Shown one piece after another: positions 42,715 through 54,307 of a stretch of DNA of 64,000 bases. Under the pieces are notes generated by a model. That model had not been told where the DNA came from. It saw only the letters and a program-made list of their open reading frames with translations, and did not search any database. A program made the translations under genes and the position numbers. The DNA is taken from positions 5,098,330-5,162,329 of the forward strand of contig NW_020653713.1 of NCBI RefSeq assembly GCF_003589595.1, in the 5' to 3' direction. The number at the start of each line of letters is the position of its first letter. Position 1 is the stretch's first letter. This DNA comes from Hyposmocoma kahamanoa. Its lineage: Eukaryota; Arthropoda; Insecta; Lepidoptera; Cosmopterigidae.

Positions 42715-43015
42715 ATGGAAGTGTCTTAAGCCTGTGGCCAAAACCCACACAAACAAGTGATAAACCCTACGAAACCTTGATAGTGGTTGGTTATAGTTTC
42801 TAATTTAAAAAGGTGTAACAAATTCTGGATTATTAATATAATTTAAACTTTACCCAGTAGCTATATCGTTGAAATTTTAATACTCTTATTGCAAGTTACG
42901 ACGTTATGATTTTACATTGAAATTTTATTCAACGTGCGGTCACCTTGCGGCTGCTCAGTAGCTGGATTACGACGAATGGTTAACATTTGAATCAATTCGA
43001 TAAACAGAAAATTTT
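42715..43015 (+). repeat. Interspersed repeat family E, copy 2
   Basis: Colinear with 9650-9955 (AATTCTGGATTATTAATATA, ATTTAAACTTTACCCAGTAG, GCAAGTTACGACG, CAGTAGCTGGATTACGACGA). It differs by several small indels. Confidence 0.6.
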
Positions 43016-43189
43016 AAACGGCTCGATTTCAGCCATTATAAAGAGCTTCCGTAGTTTGTGACATCCACCAAGATCCTGTGCTTGTCACCTATCTACAGCC
43101 CGAGTCTTACTTCTTAACTTGACTGAAATTTTTATATGAATTATAAAATGTTTAGTTTTAAGTTTGATGAATGTCACTATGTTTGACCA

Positions 43190-43440
43190 CCATGAGATTC
43201 AATTATTTTTGTGAAATTACTCCACTAGTTTGTTATAATTATTAAAACAAAGATCATAAACATTTTAAAAAAATTCCTTCGATGCTTCTGGATTCCAGCA
43301 AACCGTGCCAGATATTATGCCAACTAAGCCACTAAACGAACTAACTAATTTTAACGACTTTATTGCCGTAGCGCCATCTGCGAGAAATTTATTTCGTCAC
43401 TGAGTCAGGTACTTTTACAGCTACCAGCAGCTGACTAGAG
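43190..43440 (-). mobile_element. SINE family C, copy
   Basis: Tail (AATTACTCCACTAGTTTGTT), a mutated core (CAGCAAACCGTGCCAGATAT) and a leader (GCCGTAGCGCCATCTGCGAG) can all be followed. Confidence 0.7.
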
Positions 43441-43490
43441 ATCTCGCTTTAATAAACGATAAGCTTAAAGATTACAATAACTAAAGCCTC

Positions 43491-43552
43491 ATCTCGAATC
43501 CAACTGGATCGATTGTTTTTTTAAGTGTTCTATCTTTGTATTAATAATTATT
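43491..43552 (+). mobile_element. SINE family C, 3' fragment
   Basis: CGAATCCAACTGGATCGATT to TTGTATTAATAATTA, in the opposite direction to the neighbouring copy. Confidence 0.5.
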
Positions 43553-43609
43553 TAAAAGTTTTTATTCCTGTAAAATGGAATTAAAAATCATCAACCATTT
43601 ATACGTCCC

Positions 43610-43770
43610 ACTCCAGAGCACGGATCTCCTCTCAAGCCCATAGTTCGCCACGCTGGCTCAACGCGGGTTGGGAACCTCACACGTTCTCCGAAGGTTGAAA
43701 ACCGAACACGATGGTTTTCTTCACCGAAAAGCTCATGGCAATTCCAAGGAAGTCAGAGGTTAAATTAAAA
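43610..43770 (-). mobile_element. SINE family K, copy
   Basis: GTTCGCCACGCTGGCTCAAC, GTTGGGAACCTCACAC and TTCACCGAAAAGCTCATGGC in the K order on the minus strand. Confidence 0.5.
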
Positions 43771-43930
43771 AATTTAATTATGACTAAAAGGACAAGTACT
43801 ATCAATAAATGACACAGTTAATCCGTGACCTAATGATTTGACCTAAAGCCTCTCGCTATGTTTGTTCGACCTCGGCCAAAAAATCAATAACAATCAAAGA
43901 CAATTAGGTAGATTAATTTAACACTCCTTA

Positions 43931-44206
43931 CATGTTTTTTTTTATAATATCAACTGAAGGGACGAACAAGTCGTGCGCCTGATGGTAAGTTACACATCTG
44001 TCCGTAAATTGCAGTGCCAAAGATCTGAAGGGCCTTGCCACTGCGCTCATGACAAGTCCCATGTGCCTGCAATTTCATCAGCACCCGTACCATTCAAAAC
44101 CGGAATACATTAATGGTGACATTACTGCTTGGCGGCAGAAATAGGCAAGATGGCAGTACTTCCCAGGACGAACTCTTTCACAATGATTTCTACTGCTACT
44201 AAATAT
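43931..44206 (-). mobile_element. SINE-like family A, near full-length copy
   Basis: From the T run at 43937 through GACGAACAAGTCGTGCGCCT to CCAGGACGAACTCTTTCACA. A deletion of about 20 bp lies near 44015. Confidence 0.8.
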
Positions 44207-44877
44207 CTACCATCCTCGTACATTAGTTTAACAGTCCTTGAATGTAAGGATACTTAAAAATAATGGTTAAAATAATTAAAACGCTGTTTAATATTTTCAA
44301 GAGAACTTTTTAATAAAACTTTAGCAGTTTGTGCTAAAGGTGGTAGCGTAAAAGTGTAGCGCTGTACTCGTTATCATTTTACTGTGGAATTGGACAAAAC
44401 TAAGTGTTCAAGTAGAAAAGATAGGTTTTTTGGCGCTCCGATAGACACCGGAATGTATGAGGTTGCGACGGAAGATCAGTGCCAGTCTCCAGACTGGCAT
44501 TACGCTGAGGTACGGCCTTTTCGTGATGGTAATACATTGTTGTTCGTATTAATTATAATTTTTTTACGGTTTTCAAATAAAAGTTTTAAATTGATGATAC
44601 AGTTAAAGAAGTGCGCAGAAGAATGAAGATTCTTCTGCAAATGTGCACAAATTAACTTTATCTTTCTTATATCATAAATTAACCAAAAGATATAGCGCGC
44701 TGTCAGATCACCCGGTAAAAATCTCTGTCCAAACATCGCTTTCCTCCCCAGTGCCTATTGTCATCACGAGAACCCGAATCTCTACACATTCCTTTTTCCT
44801 TATATTTCATTTTAATGCTATTTTATTACCTATCTACTTGTAAGTGTTCATTTTAATTTAATTTATTTTTAAGTGTT
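44207..44877. other. No gene accepted
   Basis: An 80-codon plus-strand frame at 44384-44626 has a Cys/Asp-rich N-terminal half that looks protein-like, but no family was recognised. It could be one exon of an unknown gene. Confidence 0.25.
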
Positions 44878-45035
44878 TTTTATAATTATTAACACAAAAA
44901 TCAAACAGTCAGAAAAAATTCCTTCGATCCGCTCGGATTCGAACCGACGTCTTCTAGCTTACTGTGCCAGACGCTATACCAACTAAGCCATGGAACGAAC
45001 CAGCGGATCTCACGAATTTTTCTGTGTATGTATGT
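44878..45035 (-). mobile_element. SINE family C, copy lacking the leader
   Basis: Clean tRNA-like core on the minus strand (GGATTCGAACCGACGTCTTC, CCAACTAAGCCATGGAACGA), then a TGTATGTATG repeat where the leader should be. Confidence 0.75.
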
Positions 45036-45929
45036 ATGTATTTTTTTTATGTATTTTTTTAACTTTACAAGTTCATTGAATAAAATAAAAATAAACTAAT
45101 AAAATAAATAAAGTGTTTATTGATCGTTGTAAGCCATGAATAAATATTTTTCTATTTTATTCTGGAACTATTGTAAAAGCTATTTTCATCACTATTATAA
45201 TAGCATTACCCTTGAATTGAAAAGGCAAAGGACCCAGCTCGAGAGTTCCTTTATTAGACCAATCTGGCAACAAATGGCAATCGGCTAAACAAAAGAAGAC
45301 GAACTTACTATCTTTCAGATCGTGTCCGCTAGTCCATCAAAAATGGTCTCAACAATCGTCCATTGCAGATTTCTGACTTCCCAATTTTAAACTTTACTGC
45401 TTCGTACGTAAAGGACAACAAAGTTTGGTATTTTTTTTCGATTTGTCATAAAGCAGTTCAAAATCACATATAACTAACTAAATATAAAAAATATAATCAT
45501 ATATTAAATTAAATTCTATTATTAAAAGGCTTTCTATTCGTTGCAAGTTTTTAAAATAAAATGGTTTGATATATTTATTAATAAACTACGGACAACAATA
45601 AATTAACTAAAAATATGAATACATAAAATGTAATTAACAAATCAATTCAATTTAATTTCATTGCAATGTTTAATTTTAGTTTGGTTTTGTTAATTGAATT
45701 TTATATTAGATTTTTTGTTCAGAATAATTAAATAATTTAAATGTTTATGTTGTGTTATCCTACCAGGGTTTGTGTCTAGGTACTGAATTTTTTTAATTTT
45801 TCAATTGTAGTTTTAATTTACAATATTTTTCTAAATTAAAACTATCTTACATAAATAAAATGTACATTGATAAAATATCTTGTAATATTAGTTAAGGGGA
45901 AAACATTTTGTCCAATGTTCATAGTTTTG
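45036..45929. other. Very AT-rich sequence, nothing recognised
   Basis: No motif, no shared family. Confidence 0.35.
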
Positions 45930-46145
45930 TTTTATGATAACAAATAACGGTACGAACAAGTCATGCACGTGAGACTTGTCAATTTATGTCTCAGGGTGAC
46001 AAGGGCAGTGGGAGCGCCCCTCAGATCTTTGCGATTTAAAGCTCTGAGTGGCAGTGCAACTGTTACGTACAGGCGTGTCACTTTCAACCACGCGCGTGAC
46101 TCGTTCGTCCCGTCTCTTGGTATTATTATAAGGAATAAAAAAAGC
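45930..46145. mobile_element. Family A fold-back: short minus piece then plus piece
   Basis: 45930-45963 (TTTTATGATAACAAATAACG, GTACGAACAAGTCATGCACG) is the minus-strand end of the family. 45966-46145 (GACTTGTCAATTTATGTCTC to a final ATTATAAGGAATAAAAAAAG) is the plus strand. The terminal bases therefore occur inverted at both sides. Confidence 0.65.
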
Positions 46146-47570
46146 GTCGGCATACTTTTTAAATCACTTAGGCTCTATATCCAAGCACCGATGCAGATCC
46201 TATTCTCATATACACTAAGGATCAAAGTCTTTTTAAATTATCGTCTTAAATTACAAAAATGCTATAAACCTTTTGTCTATTGAGTTAAAGTAGAAACTCG
46301 ACTAATTAAAACCAATAGTAATGAATGCAACACAAACAGAGCGGTTTCTATTTTGAGGGTACATGCAAAATATTCGCGCATGAATATACAGTGCCTTGGC
46401 CTCCCGCCAGTGATGGGGGTTCGATGCTTCGTTTTCATTTTAAAAGTAGATACTATTGTCTACATATTTTCTTTTGAACGTGGTTTTGAAACAAGGGCTA
46501 AAATATATGTAAGGTTTGTCGTAAATGCACTCAATTTAACCTGGTTTTACACTTGCACGTAACGGTATAAATATACTCACGCAGCTTCAACGTAGTGACT
46601 TTATCAGTAACTTTTTATAGTGAGTGAGTTTATCTGCAATTTCTTTTTTATTCAGCCGGTTTAAATTTAGCCGCTCACGCGATACATGCAGCCGTAGACG
46701 CATACCACACCTAGAGGTGCCGGTGATGATTTTTTTAACGATTTATCGGATATCGAAGTTATAACAGGCAAAAGAACTAATATTAATTACTATTTCGGTA
46801 ACTACTCTAGCAAACCGTAAAGTTTTTAATGCCTGAGTCTGTCATTTAAAAAAATAAACAACTTCAAAAATACGTCACGACAATCGTGTGTGTTATTGTT
46901 TGGGCTGGTGATTTCGGTGTTTATTTATTGAAAACATACCGTAAGTAAGTAAATATTTATAAACTATACTTTAAGGGGTAATTTCAATGTAAACGTTAGA
47001 ACCACTCAAACGGAATATTATCATATTTATCTAAGTACACCAAAAATTTCATTAGTGCTCTTTAAGTGCAGGATTGGCGGTGTATTATTGCATTTTATTT
47101 GAGATGTTTTTGTTGGTAGTACGGAGGGTATTTATTTAGCAATGCAGAATAATAATTTTTATTTATAAAAACTTGTATTTATACTGAATCCTTTTCTATT
47201 TTGCGAAATTAAATAGCCGCCATTTTGCGGTAGGAGGAGCGCATCGCGTGAGCGGATAAAGTTCATAATCATGCTATTTAACTGTCACGTTCTTGTTGGA
47301 GTAGACTTGGCTTGTTGTGGATATTTCAAAAGATTCGCGCGAAGCGATACGCTTCCATATTTATCACTTTCTATCAGGCGAGATGGAGGTCAAATGCACA
47401 CTTACATTTGAATAAAAAAAAGCCTCCACTTGGACGTTTGTCTTAATTAGTTCACAAAGTTCGACTGTTTTTTTTCTTTTTCATCTGGTTTAAACCAGTT
47501 ATTGATAATTTTAGTTGTGGAATTCGTAAGAACATGGAGGTATCAATTTGAAACTATAGCTAAACTTAAA
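46146..47570. other. No recognised gene
   Basis: CGAGATGGAGGTCAAATGCA near 47380 recurs as a short motif at 57055 and inverted at about 55295. Otherwise no shared repeat and no motif-bearing frame. Confidence 0.3.
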
Positions 47571-47574
47571 TAAT

Positions 47575-47785
47575 GTTGTAGTTATTAATACAAACCAAAA
47601 TTCCTTTGATCCATGTTGGACCGAACCAGCTCCTTCACCATACCGTGGCTGGCGCTCTCCTTATTGAGCTAAGGAACGAACGAGCAGATCTTAGAGATTT
47701 CTATATGTAATTGTTGCAGATCTTTGTTTATTGACTTTTAACAATTTTTTAGCCGTAACGCCATCTGTGAGAAATGTATGAAAGT
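47575..47785 (-). mobile_element. SINE family C, old copy
   Basis: TTATTAATACAAACCAAAAT, a mutated core with GAGCTAAGGAACGAACGAGC, then AGCCGTAACGCCATCTGTGA from the leader. Confidence 0.6.
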
Positions 47786-48180
47786 TATTTTCACTCATCA
47801 CAGCTATAAACAAATTTCAAACTTTTGTGTAGATAAAAATTTTGCAAAACAAACGAGGTTTTCTCGATATTATGGGAGTATAAAGAACCTATACAAAAAA
47901 AAATGTAACATTTTACATGTGGTGTGCTTTGTACATTATTGTGACTTGTTTAGCATTGTTTAGTGTTTTAGAAAGCGTACTAGTCACGTACCACTCTCTG
48001 CTAACTAACTGCACTGTAATGGCTTTTGATTAACCACATTTACACTCAATTGCACAAACGCCCATTAACTTTAATGTTCCATTAGGGAACATGCTGTCTC
48101 TAGTTTCGCTTTTATAGGGTAAAGGACAGTATAATACGTTCATAACAAATTAAATATAGAGACGTTTTTGCAACTCCATT

Positions 48181-48487
48181 CTTTTTTTTATGACAACAAG
48201 CGACGGGACGAATAAGTCGCGCACCTGGTGGAAAGCGACACGCCTGTCAATAACAACTGCAGTACTACTCAGAGCTTTGAATTGCGAAGACTTGAGGGCA
48301 GTGCCACTGAGCCCGTCACCTTAAGACATAAGTTCACAAGTTCCATATGCCAGTAGTGTCTAATACCAGTGTGTAATACCATTCAAAACTGGAGCCCAGT
48401 AATGCCCACATTACACATTACTGTTTGACGGCAGAAATAGGTAACGTGTAATGCTTCATTGGACGAGCTCTTTCACAAGGAGCTTTA
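48181..48487 (-). mobile_element. SINE-like family A, near full-length copy
   Basis: T run at 48183-48190, GCGACGGGACGAATAAGTCG, then to GGACGAGCTCTTTCACAAGG. Moderately diverged, with a small duplication near 48410. Confidence 0.75.
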
Positions 48488-48880
48488 CAGCTACTAAAAC
48501 TCTTAATGATGTCTTAGCGTAGTTTAGTAGCAATTCCCAATTTACACCATTGCTTATTAATGAAGTAAATCAAGTTCAAAGATGAGAATTTCAGACATCC
48601 TTAAGTAACTCCAGAGTGGCTTGAAATTTTCAATATTTATCAGTTTAGTGATTACACCAGTAACATAATACACTAAACGAGGCTCAATAATGTGAAGTCG
48701 ACACTTCCCGTTACGTAACCACACAATGGCTCAAGATATTCAGATCTTGATGATGTACGTTAAGGAATCTGTAGTATATAGCTTGTTTCTTGATCCCTTT
48801 TCTAATAAAGTTTAGGTTTAAAATTAGAAACGATTCTTTTGATATATTTTTTACGTTATGTTTACCGTATATTTCTTATA
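48488..48880. other. No recognised gene
   Basis: AT-rich, no motif. Confidence 0.3.
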
Positions 48881-48883
48881 CAC

Positions 48884-49078
48884 CTACGGCAGCCTAATGG
48901 TTTGACCGACTGCCTCTCAAGCAGACGTCAGCTCGAATCCGGGTTTGTACCTCAGAGTTTTCGGAATGAATGTGCTAAATATAATTTGAAATTCACTCTT
49001 CATCTGTGGGAACTATAGCCTACTTAGGCACTTATTGTGAGCGGTGGCCTATGCCCGGTAGTAGGACTATATTGCACC
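48884..49078 (+). mobile_element. SINE family K, copy
   Basis: tRNA-like head (CGGCAGCCTAATGGTTTGAC, box-B-like GCTCGAATCCGGGT), then GAAATTCACTCTTCATCTGT and an end GTGGCCTATGCCCGGTAGTA. Confidence 0.6.
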
Positions 49079-49137
49079 CCTCATGGAAAAACGGCATAAT
49101 TGGAGTTATGTCAAACATATTTATTGGTCCATAAGAT

Positions 49138-49537
49138 NNNNNNNNNNNNNNNNNNNNNNNNNNNNNNNNNNNNNNNNNNNNNNNNNNNNNNNNNNNNNNN
49201 NNNNNNNNNNNNNNNNNNNNNNNNNNNNNNNNNNNNNNNNNNNNNNNNNNNNNNNNNNNNNNNNNNNNNNNNNNNNNNNNNNNNNNNNNNNNNNNNNNNN
49301 NNNNNNNNNNNNNNNNNNNNNNNNNNNNNNNNNNNNNNNNNNNNNNNNNNNNNNNNNNNNNNNNNNNNNNNNNNNNNNNNNNNNNNNNNNNNNNNNNNNN
49401 NNNNNNNNNNNNNNNNNNNNNNNNNNNNNNNNNNNNNNNNNNNNNNNNNNNNNNNNNNNNNNNNNNNNNNNNNNNNNNNNNNNNNNNNNNNNNNNNNNNN
49501 NNNNNNNNNNNNNNNNNNNNNNNNNNNNNNNNNNNNN
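49138..49537. other. Assembly gap (400 N)
   Basis: A run of exactly 400 N. The true length is unknown. Open frames that read through it are meaningless. Confidence 0.99.
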
Positions 49538-49754
49538 ATGTGGGTTATATTTTTCTGTATCTAATGGAGCAATAAACGTTTTTGACGTAACTCCACTGAT
49601 GCCATTCTTCCACGAAGGGTGAGACTAACTATATTAGATTCATTATTATTTATTATAATTTTTTTTTTGGTTTGGAAGTAACGTGTGATGAAAGAACGTA
49701 GTGACAAAAATAGAAATAAATATGTTGTGGTGTTTATGGTATTTAAAGCAGACG

Positions 49755-50165
49755 TAAGTAGTTATTTTTCCTAAACATGCTCGAAAATGTTATGCATTAC
49801 GTTCAAAAAACGAACACGGAAACTTTATCATTTATGAACCGTGCGACTTCTTCCCGGCCAAGGTTGCAAAGTATGAAAATCCATTACTATTCGCTGCTTT
49901 AAACTTTTAAATCTATTTAATAACAATCAATTATTTAAATAGGCAAAAGAAAAACTCATACAGCCAACTGCCTAGTGCTCGTAATTCCCTCTTCTTCTCT
50001 TTAGTCTTTTATTATTTCCTCACATTGTTTGAGAAAAGCACTATATAAGCCTCGGCGTGAATGGGGATTGCTTGACTCGTATTAATACTCGGCCTCCCTG
50101 ACGCTCGGCCTTGTAACTCTAACTTGTTCAGCAATCCCTTACTTCCCGGCCTCTGCAATAGTGTA
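49755..50165 (-). repeat. Interspersed repeat family P, copy 2
   Basis: Reverse complement of 25540-26115 without the 260-bp extra segment: CTCGAAAATG at the left, CAGCCAACTGCCTAG in the middle, CAGCAATCCCTTACTTCCCG and GCCTCTGCAATAG at the right. Confidence 0.65.
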
Positions 50166-50169
50166 CAAT

Positions 50170-51208
50170 GTTTCTAAACTTATAAACTAAATAAATCCAG
50201 TAATACCTTAAATAAAAAATGAAAATAGAGCAGTGACAGAGATGTGTAGAGCCAACGTGGAAGGCAATATTGGAAAAAGATAGCCGCCAAGGACGTTTTC
50301 TTATGAAAGTATTCAATGATTCCGAGAAGGAAGGCAGGACTTGTTGTTTCAAATCTACTTGGGGGAACATGTTTTATTTTCATTTGAGCGCTTCATGTCA
50401 ATATAGGAACCCTTAGAGTTTCGTCACGTATATCTGGTGCACATATTTATTTATATGAAATAAACCATAATTATAGTATGAATCATAGTTAGGTGTACAA
50501 AATGTAAACAAAGGGCATAACCGAGTAAAAAAATACAATCCACATTTTGCAATATATATTTGTTATTTAATTTTGTTGTATACAATGATTATAATAAAAT
50601 ATTATGTTTATGGTCGTAAATAATTTTGTGTAACTGGTAACACAATCGGGATCAAAAACATTTTTTGTGCCGCCATTTTATCGTGCCATAGATGTATTGA
50701 ACTTTCTTGTTTCCGTAGTGCATTAATTTGTTAAATTATTGTGTGTAGTTGTTAAAGTTTTTGTTTATTGTAATATTTCGTAAAAGCTAATTAAAATTGT
50801 AGATAATGGGAACGACCTCCTTCTCCAAGTCCATTAAAAATACAAGGACACCTGCATTTATACTTTGACAATGACGATTCTTTGTTTACATTTCGGACAT
50901 CTGATTATGATGCATGACGTAGATTTTATTTTTAAAATTTTAAAACAGTTTTTATTCTCGAACTTTGTACCAACGACTGGAATTATTTGAGAGAATTTAT
51001 TGTGGGTACGTGAGTCTCCCTCGCTCCCGCTCTGTGCACCCCTCCTCTTGTGCTCTTAACGGTATACCACTTTGGATAGGTTCACTTCAGTTATCTTATT
51101 GGAGATTTAGTCGCGAAAATAAAAAGTAAATCGGTTAAATAACATATTAACTGGCGGTTACATTTTAGCTTCTGAATGGAATTTAACTGTACCTTCTAAT
51201 TTTTTCTA
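50170..51208. other. No gene accepted
   Basis: An 80-codon minus-strand frame at 50128-50370 overlaps family P and has no motif. A pyrimidine- and GC-rich patch at 51010-51060 (ctccctcgctcccgctctgt) is unassigned. Confidence 0.3.
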
Positions 51209-51210
51209 TG

Positions 51211-51395
51211 ATACTCAAGTGACGGGACGAACAAGTCGTGCGCCTGGTGGTAAACGACACGCCTGTCTATTTTTGTGTCCTCTGATTATTATTATTAATA
51301 CAGAGATCGAACAAATACAAAGAAAACTTCTTTCGATCTTCTGTTGCTTCACCGTTTTCACCAACTGAGCCACAGAACCATAGTAGAATAAACCA
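51211..51395 (-). mobile_element. Family A end followed by a SINE C piece
   Basis: 51211-51272 is the terminal 60 bp of family A (AAGTGACGGGACGAACAAGT, GTCTAT). 51278-51395 is a diverged family C tail and core (TTATTAATACAGAGATCGAA, CACCAACTGAGCCACAGAAC). Confidence 0.6.
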
Positions 51396-51545
51396 AGTAC
51401 GCCAACTTCGTATCAAATAAAAGCGCGGCTTGTTTGTGTGCGAAAGCGTCGCACGCCGTGTACAGACACACATGTACGGCGTATTGAAATGACCAGTGTT
51501 GTGCAACACTAGAGCACCCTCTGATTATGCAATTTTTAGTAGTAC

Positions 51546-51722
51546 GAGAACTCCTTAAGAAGGAGTTTGTCCAGAGAAATACTGCCACCTTACCTATTTC
51601 CATCGCCAAACAAATTAATGTCAGCAAAACCGTGTTCCGGTTTGGACGGGTAAGGGTGCTGGTGAAATTACAGGCACATGGGACTTCTCAGGTTATGTCT
51701 CAGGGTGACGGGCGCAGTGCCT
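51546..51722 (+). mobile_element. SINE-like family A, 5' part
   Basis: GAACTCCTTAAGAAGGAGTT to TCAGGGTGACGGGCGCAGTG. It stops exactly where a family D fragment begins. Confidence 0.75.
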
Positions 51723-51725
51723 TTT

Positions 51726-51824
51726 TTAACCGACTCCAAAAAAAGGAGGAGATTCTCAATTCGACTCTACGTTTTTTTTATATGTATATTACGCGATAAC
51801 TCCGGTATTTGTGAACCGATTTTT
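51726..51824 (+). repeat. Family D repeat, 5' fragment
   Basis: TTAACCGACTCCAAAAAAAG to GTATTTGTGAACCGATTTT, then directly into a family A copy on the minus strand. Confidence 0.65.
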
Positions 51825-51825
51825 T

Positions 51826-51945
51826 TATAAAGTCAAGTGACGGGGCTAACAAGTGGTGCGCTTGATGGTAAGCTACACGCCTTTCACTTGCAGTGCCACT
51901 CAGAGCTTTAAGATCTGAGGGGCACTGCAACTGTTATGGTCAACC
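51826..51945 (-). mobile_element. SINE-like family A, 3' part
   Basis: AAGTGACGGGGCTAACAAGT to AGATCTGAGGGGCACTGCAA. Confidence 0.7.
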
Positions 51946-52037
51946 CGTTTAGCTCCTGCAGGTAGTCTCGATCGAAGATATTTAAATTAACTATTGTTGT
52001 TTTTTTTGTAACGATAAATGTATATAGAGCAACCCTT

Positions 52038-52160
52038 TTTGTTTCTTGCTCATTCTTCTCAAGGAAATCAGCCTTACGAACAAGCAGTAGAGTTTAATCA
52101 GTATGACGATTTCAAATGTAATTTGCTTTCCTATGAAATAAGGTATTATTTGACTTTGAA
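52038..52160 (+). mobile_element. LINE 3' UTR (family U), unbroken copy
   Basis: TTTCTTGCTCATTCTTCTCA, AGTAGAGTTTAATCAGTATG, CTTTCCTATGAAATAAGGTA and a short TTTGAC-like end. Confidence 0.55.
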
Positions 52161-52620
52161 AAAAATAATTACTTGTTAGGGAATAATCACTAGGTTTACT
52201 GTGGATTATGCGTAAACATCGTTTTTGTATAGTGAATATTTTAACCGCATCGACAGGGCTTGCTCTTTGGAAGTAAACATTGGTACACAGAGCTAAACTG
52301 GTCACTCGCCATGGAATTTGGTCATTATCGGTACACAAAAGCTGTAATTTATAGTTTTAAAGCATATTTTATTCAACATAGCTGTATATGACAACATTAC
52401 ACAGCTATTATTTTTGTTAACTTTATTGTAGCTAGTCGAGCCACGTCGTGTAACTTCTATTATAAAATGTAGCGAATTTCATTAAAAGGGTAGGGTCTGA
52501 AAAACTGAGGCACTTACGTTTTTATCTACATAATAGATGTAACCGCAGACAATGTTGTTTAAGGCTAAAATATTACATTTACGTAGATAAACGAAATGGT
52601 TTTCATTTTTATTTTATTTC
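52161..52620. other. No recognised gene
   Basis: AT-rich, no motif. Confidence 0.3.
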
Positions 52621-52792
52621 ATGTTTATTGTGAGAGGTGGATGGAAATATTACCACTCAATGGGTGACACAATATGACCGTCGTAAGCACGGCAGGCCGA
52701 GACGTAAGTGGCGGGATAACCTAGCGGCGTTCTTGAATGACTGGTTGGAGATTGTTGTGGACAAAGAGAGTTGGAAGTCCGAGTTTAGTGAC
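52621..52792 (+). pseudogene. RTE-type LINE C-terminus
   Basis: Reads TTQWVTQYDRRKHGRPRRKW then RDNL and KESWKSEFSDS. This is the W-P...R..GRPxxRWxDxx...W...A.DRxxW ending of RTE/BovB-like ORF2, here with a family A copy joined directly behind it. The frame stays open into the SINE, giving a chimeric ORF of 110 codons at 52637-52969 that is probably accidental. Confidence 0.55.
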
Positions 52793-52940
52793 AGTAGAGC
52801 TTTGCGATTTAAAGCTCTAAGTGGCACTGCAACTGTTGGATGGATGGTTGGTTGGATGGATTGGCATGTCACCTCATCACTAGGCGTACTACTTGTTCGT
52901 TTCGTCACTTGGCATTATAATAAAAAAAAGACCGACATGG
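52793..52940 (+). mobile_element. SINE-like family A, 3' part with A tail
   Basis: GCTTTGCGATTTAAAGCTCT to CGTCACTTGGCATTATAATA and AAAAAAAG. GGATGGTTGGTTGGATGG replaces the usual GGACAGGCGTG. Confidence 0.75.
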
Positions 52941-53720
52941 CCGACACTAAAGCAAAGTGGTCTAAGTAAAAGGTACGAGATTTAAAGACCTAATTATGTA
53001 ATTTACTGGTAAATAATGCAAATTTTGTTAACAATCCATGACAACAAACCCAAACGAAAGCTAAACAAACACTGCAAGACAAAAAACCAAAGATAATAGA
53101 ATTAGCCAAGTAGGTATCGCTTATATTTTAACCAATATTTTTTTATAAAGGTGTAAGATCCGGTTGCAAGACCTTCAAACTAATTTAACCAATCATGAGG
53201 CAGTAGAGCGTTTGTACCGATGGAGTAGCGTCATATTTGATATTTTAATTTAAAAAAATACGACGTTCTATTTTCAAGTCATTATAGTTCTGTGCACAGA
53301 AGTATAATACTCGTTATAATGAAATTTTTAGCTCTTGTGGTAAATATCATTGACAATAGAATTTCGATTCAGAAATAAAAAGAGCGCCTTTGTGATATGG
53401 TTTATGAAATTATAATTGACAGATTAAAGTACAGGATTAGAAAAAGTTATCGACACGTGGCTTGTCCTGTCCTGAAAAGTAAGTCATTTAACAGATGTGG
53501 CTTAATTGCATTAAAGGTGCGAATTATAGTCGTTCTACTAATGAGATGGAGAAGAGATTTAGCAACAACTACAAAAACTCACTAAGTTTATTCTTATGAG
53601 GTCTTTTAAATCAACCCATTTCTTATAATCTGTCAAAGCTTTATAGTTTCTACGAATTTGATGCGAATTGCACATAAGAAACTTTATTATATTATTATTA
53701 CTTTATTATTAGACCTGGCT
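52941..53720. other. No recognised gene
   Basis: AT-rich. A 62-codon plus-strand frame at 53397-53585 has no motif. Confidence 0.3.
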
Positions 53721-53724
53721 CTAA

Positions 53725-53982
53725 GGCTAATTACACACGGCACCGTAACAACAGAGGCACTGTAGCGGTGCCGTTATAGTGGCCCTTGCATTTGTATACA
53801 CACTTTCATACATGCGTTGCGGCGGCGGCGAGTGTTGTCGCAATTCTCTACTAATGTACGATTTAGTGGATGTCGCCGTATGGGCTGCATTTGCACCGCT
53901 AGCGCTACAGTATGATGCCGTAATTCTTGCGGTGCCGTAGCAGCAAAAAACGCCGCCGCCGCGGCGCCATGTGTGATCGGCC
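53725..53982. mobile_element. Harbinger-type GC-rich MITE (TAA duplication)
   Basis: 258 bp. The left end GGCTAATTACACACGGCACC and the right end, reverse-complemented, GGCCGATCACACATGGCGCC form an inverted repeat of about 22 bp, flanked by TAA at 53722-53724 and 53983-53985. The interior is GC-rich with repeated GCCG/CGGC palindromes, unlike its AT-rich surroundings. Confidence 0.8.
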
Positions 53983-53984
53983 TA

Positions 53985-54180
53985 AAGAAATTCCTTCGAA
54001 AGACCTTCTTCCACGTCACCCCACCTTTTTATCATCCTCTTCTCTGGTTCCTGGCCACTTATTTTTGACATTTTGAATCATTCTCAATTTTTCTCGTTTC
54101 CTTCACTGTTGTTACGTTTGTTCTATCCGTTGTCGCTCCCGTTAAAATTCTTGAAATGAGAGAATGTCCCCATAAATCAT
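53985..54180 (+). repeat. Interspersed repeat family F, partial copy
   Basis: CACCTTTTTATCATCCTCTT, CTGGTTCCTGGCCACTTATT and GTTGTCGCTCCCG are the family F marks. It starts directly behind the MITE. Confidence 0.5.
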
Positions 54181-54307
54181 AAGATCACCTTTATTTCCTT
54201 ATTGTAAAACTTCACGTCGATTACTATTGAAATACAAATACTTCTACGCCTGCTCAAAGTAGGTTGGATTAGGTTAGGCTTTATAGGATTTCCAAGCGTT
54301 GTGAACC

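Noticed and set aside
44384..44626. 80-codon plus-strand ORF with a Cys/Asp-rich start
   Set aside because: Protein-like for about 45 residues but no family recognised and no supporting exon signals; kept only as a remark.
49083..49622. Long plus-strand open frame of 179 codons
   Set aside because: Most of it is the run of N; no real coding sequence is shown.
52637..52969. 110-codon plus-strand ORF as a gene
   Set aside because: It is a LINE C-terminus read through into a SINE copy; the second half is SINE sequence.
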